Source: Dasyornis broadbenti (Eukaryota; Chordata; Aves; Passeriformes; Dasyornithidae). Taken from it: 64,000 bases of DNA. The notes below the pieces were generated by a model that saw only the letters and a program-made list of their open reading frames with translations, searched no databases and had not been told where the DNA came from. The stretch lies in contig VZRN01011461.1 of assembly GCA_013397935.1 (NCBI GenBank), forward strand, positions 4,533,727-4,597,726. The letters are read 5' to 3'. A program made the translations under genes and the position numbers. Shown one piece after another: positions 63,961 to 64,000 of this stretch; the first letter of the stretch is position 1; every line of letters begins with the position of its first letter.

Positions 63961-64000
63961 CAGTGCAGGGAGGCAAAAGAAGCTCTGAGTACCTGTCACT

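Larger units (their letters stand above)
61261..64000 (+). other. CPPED1: CPPED1 intron 2 (5' part, reaches the window edge)
   Basis: Begins with donor GTAAGG and continues past the window. It holds two CR1 LINE remnants and a cluster of small palindromes near 63330. No further CPPED1 exon was recognised, for example none encoding the GNHD motif. Confidence 0.85.

Noticed and set aside
1..64000. CRISPR arrays, rRNA or tRNA genes, prophage or a bacterial-type defence system
   Set aside because: No regularly spaced direct repeats, no tRNA cloverleaf core or rRNA segments recognised, and no dense coding. All evidence points to ordinary vertebrate nuclear DNA.

Overview
This is vertebrate nuclear DNA, most likely from a bird. 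The coding content is a few spliced exons in AT-rich, mostly non-coding sequence. The bird assignment rests on repeats: CR1 LINE fragments, including a 3' tail ending in ATTCTATGATT, and an LTR of a family I recognise as widespread in avian genomes. I cannot narrow it to an order.

Two genes are recognisable, in divergent (head-to-head) orientation. On the minus strand is SHISA9 (CKAMP44, an AMPA-receptor auxiliary subunit). Exon 1 (30506-31029) carries the signal peptide, cysteine-rich Shisa domain and transmembrane helix. Exon 2 (23229-23356) carries the start of the cytoplasmic tail. The remaining exons, expected to end in a PDZ ligand, were not found and probably lie beyond the left edge. 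On the plus strand is CPPED1 (calcineurin-like phosphoesterase domain containing 1, also called CSTP1). The last part of exon 1 (50001-50055) directly follows a 119-base assembly gap that hides the start codon. Exon 2 (61042-61260) carries the first metallophosphatase motifs. Later exons lie beyond the right edge. The same pair, in the same divergent orientation, is neighbouring on human 16p13.12.

Layout: 1-23228 is SHISA9 intron 2. 23357-30505 is SHISA9 intron 1. About 30880-32210 is the SHISA9 CpG-island promoter. 32211-49780 is intergenic with no supported gene. About 49780-50370 is the CPPED1 CpG-island promoter, containing the gap. 50056-61041 is CPPED1 intron 1, with an old CR1/L3-like LINE fragment and a solo LTR. 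61261-64000 is the start of CPPED1 intron 2, with a CR1 3' tail and a CR1 reverse-transcriptase remnant.

The two genes have no known shared pathway: one is a synaptic membrane protein, the other a cytosolic phosphatase. Their proximity is conserved synteny rather than an operon-like arrangement. I saw no CRISPR array, rRNA, tRNA or bacterial-type system. The points most worth checking are a possible short SHISA9 isoform made by reading through exon 2, a perfect palindrome over the exon 2 splice donor, the hidden CPPED1 start, and several small hairpins and duplications in non-coding DNA.
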